In this document: piece after piece, positions 62,714-64,000 of the stretch
How positions within the stretch are numbered: position 1 is the stretch's first letter
Layout of the letters: each line of letters opens with the position of its first letter
Source: Archivesica marissinica
Lineage: Eukaryota > Mollusca > Bivalvia > Venerida > Vesicomyidae
Length of the DNA stretch: 64,000 nucleotides
Direction of reading: 5' to 3'
NCBI GenBank assembly: GCA_014843695.1
Contig: CM026390.1
Coordinates: forward strand, 94,659,009-94,723,008
Position numbers and translations under genes: made by a program
Notes under the pieces: model-generated
Databases searched by the model: none
Seen by the model: only the letters and a program-made list of their open reading frames with translations
What the model was told of the DNA's origin: nothing

Positions 62714-62891
62714 CAGTCAAACCTGTGTTAGTGATCACCTCTATTAAGCAGCGAACCTGTATTAAGCAGCCAGTTTACATGCTCCAAATGAGTTGTTTCA
62801 TTATACATTTGACCTCTATTAAGCAGCCACCTGTGCTAAGCAGCCACTTTCTGTGATTGCCTTGGCTGGCTGAGTAAGACAGCTTTGACTG
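62714..62891. mobile_element. 178-bp mariner-type MITE, copy 2, abutting the exon 1 acceptor
   Basis: Ends CAGTCAAACCT and GCTTTGACTG flanked by TA; same length and internal AAGCAGCCA blocks as 35298-35475. It ends only 16-20 bp from the exon 1 3' splice site. Confidence 0.85.
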
Positions 62892-62965
62892 TATTTCTAC
62901 TAACAAAGACATCCAATTAACACTAACAAAATGAAATCAGACCACTCTAATCACCCATACTTTAT

Positions 62966-63240
62966 GTGTGTTTTACGTTTATTTATCGTCGCTACCGGTT
63001 GCCCATATGAGTGACGCCTCCTGAAGAGATTAGTCATTTTAGATTTTTGGAGGATAGTGCAATGATACAGACAGAGACCCATTCCAGAATCTCCTCTGGT
63101 TCATTTACGTGCACAGTGTAAAGCACCGATACGAGACCTTTGTTTAAAGTCCCATTTGAAAGACTGTTAATTTTATTAGGTGGATCGAACCTGCGATCCC
63201 TGGATTACCAGTCCAACGTGTTAACCACTGGACTACAGAT
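62966..63240 (-). mobile_element. SINE family D, near full length
   Basis: TTTACGTTTATTTATCGTCG through a B-box region GGATCGAACCTGCGATCC and tRNA-like head (on the minus strand ATCTGTAGTCCAGTGG). A short deletion removes part of the CAGACGGGGG stretch. Confidence 0.83.
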
Positions 63241-63479
63241 GTGTCTGTTCACACATACTGCATCACTGCAGCAACCTAGGAAAAGGCTAATATTCACATT
63301 CTAAGGGTTCTAACAAAGTCATTTAGCACGACTGAAACTTAAATTGGAACAATAAATTACTACTAAATAAATTCCTACTGAATAAATTTCTACTAAATAA
63401 ACACCTCATATTCCAAAACTATTGAGTTACTCAATACATGTATTTGATAGTAATTGTGTTGCCTAATATAATGGTACAT

Positions 63480-64000
63480 TTTATAAATGATTTGTAGGAA
63501 AGATGTAACCACACAAGCAGGTTGCTTTCTCCTCAATCCTACATGTATGTACATAGGAAAGAGGTAACCATACAAGCAGGTTGCTTTCTCCTCAATCCTA
63601 CATGTATGTACATAGGAAAGAGGTAACCATACAAGCAGGTTGCTTTCTCCTCAATCCTACATGTATGTACATAGGAAAGAGGTAACCATACAAGCAGGTT
63701 GCTTTCTCCTCAATCCTACATGTATGTACATAGGAAAGAGGTAACCATACAAGCAGGTTGCTTTCTCCTCAATCCTACATGTATGTACATAGGAAAGAGG
63801 TAACCATACAAGCAGGTTGCTTTCTCCTCAATCCTACATGTATGTACATATGAAAGAGGTAACCATACAAGCAGGTTGCTTTCTCCTCAATCCTACATGT
63901 ATGTACATAGGAAAGAGGTAACCATACAAGCAGGTTGCTTTCTCCTCAATCCTACATGTATGTACATATAACCATACAAGCAGGTTGCTTTCTCCTCAAT
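63480..64000. repeat. 59-bp tandem repeat running off the window end
   Basis: About 9 copies of a unit with CAAGCAGGTTGCTTTCTCC, TCAATCCTACATGTATG and ACATAGGAAAGAGGTAACC. The last copies are shortened; the array continues beyond 64000. Confidence 0.94.

Overview
This is a piece of an animal nuclear genome, not a bacterial one. It has spliced exons with GT/AG boundaries, tRNA-derived SINEs, DNA transposons, LINE remnants and a 1000-base run of N (assembly gap). Base composition is AT-rich. The repeat mix and the protein sequence fit an invertebrate, probably a mollusc such as a bivalve; that placement is inference and the species cannot be named.

The one host gene runs along the minus strand across almost the whole window: the V-type H+-ATPase 116 kDa subunit a (V0 sector, a1-like). 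I place 16 exons, from about 62.7 kb (upstream) to 4.85 kb (downstream), with codon phases that join without a break. They encode about 630 residues: most of the cytosolic N-terminal domain, the first transmembrane helices, the luminal loop, the central helices and part of the variable cytosolic loop. The first ~100 residues lie beyond 64 kb. The last ~200 residues, with the essential membrane arginine and the conserved YCLGC-type helices, lie beyond position 1.

The introns are the striking part. By rough count 45% of the window is tandem repeats, in more than 25 separate arrays with units of 13 to 84 bp. Nearly every intron carries its own private minisatellite. Three arrays are built from the splice junction of the exon beside them: the exon 3 donor (57-bp unit), the exon 6 acceptor (84-bp unit) and the exon 8 donor (44-bp unit). 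A fourth, next to the exon 5 donor (27-bp unit), looks like a decayed case. Each unit carries a piece of exon plus the splice site, so the pre-mRNA would present a dozen or more copies of the same splice site. This is the best candidate for an undescribed phenomenon here.

Mobile elements make up most of the rest: an intact Tc1-type transposon (46.85-48.37 kb) inserted in one of the splice-site arrays; a 1-kb element with hAT-like ends inserted in another; TTAA-flanked piggyBac-type MITEs; TA-flanked mariner/pogo-type MITEs; a short-element family with 6-bp target duplications; at least four SINE families; a hairpin-ended dispersed repeat; and two LINE 3' fragments. The long open reading frames of the window (up to about 1000 codons) are artefacts of repeat units that lack stop codons.
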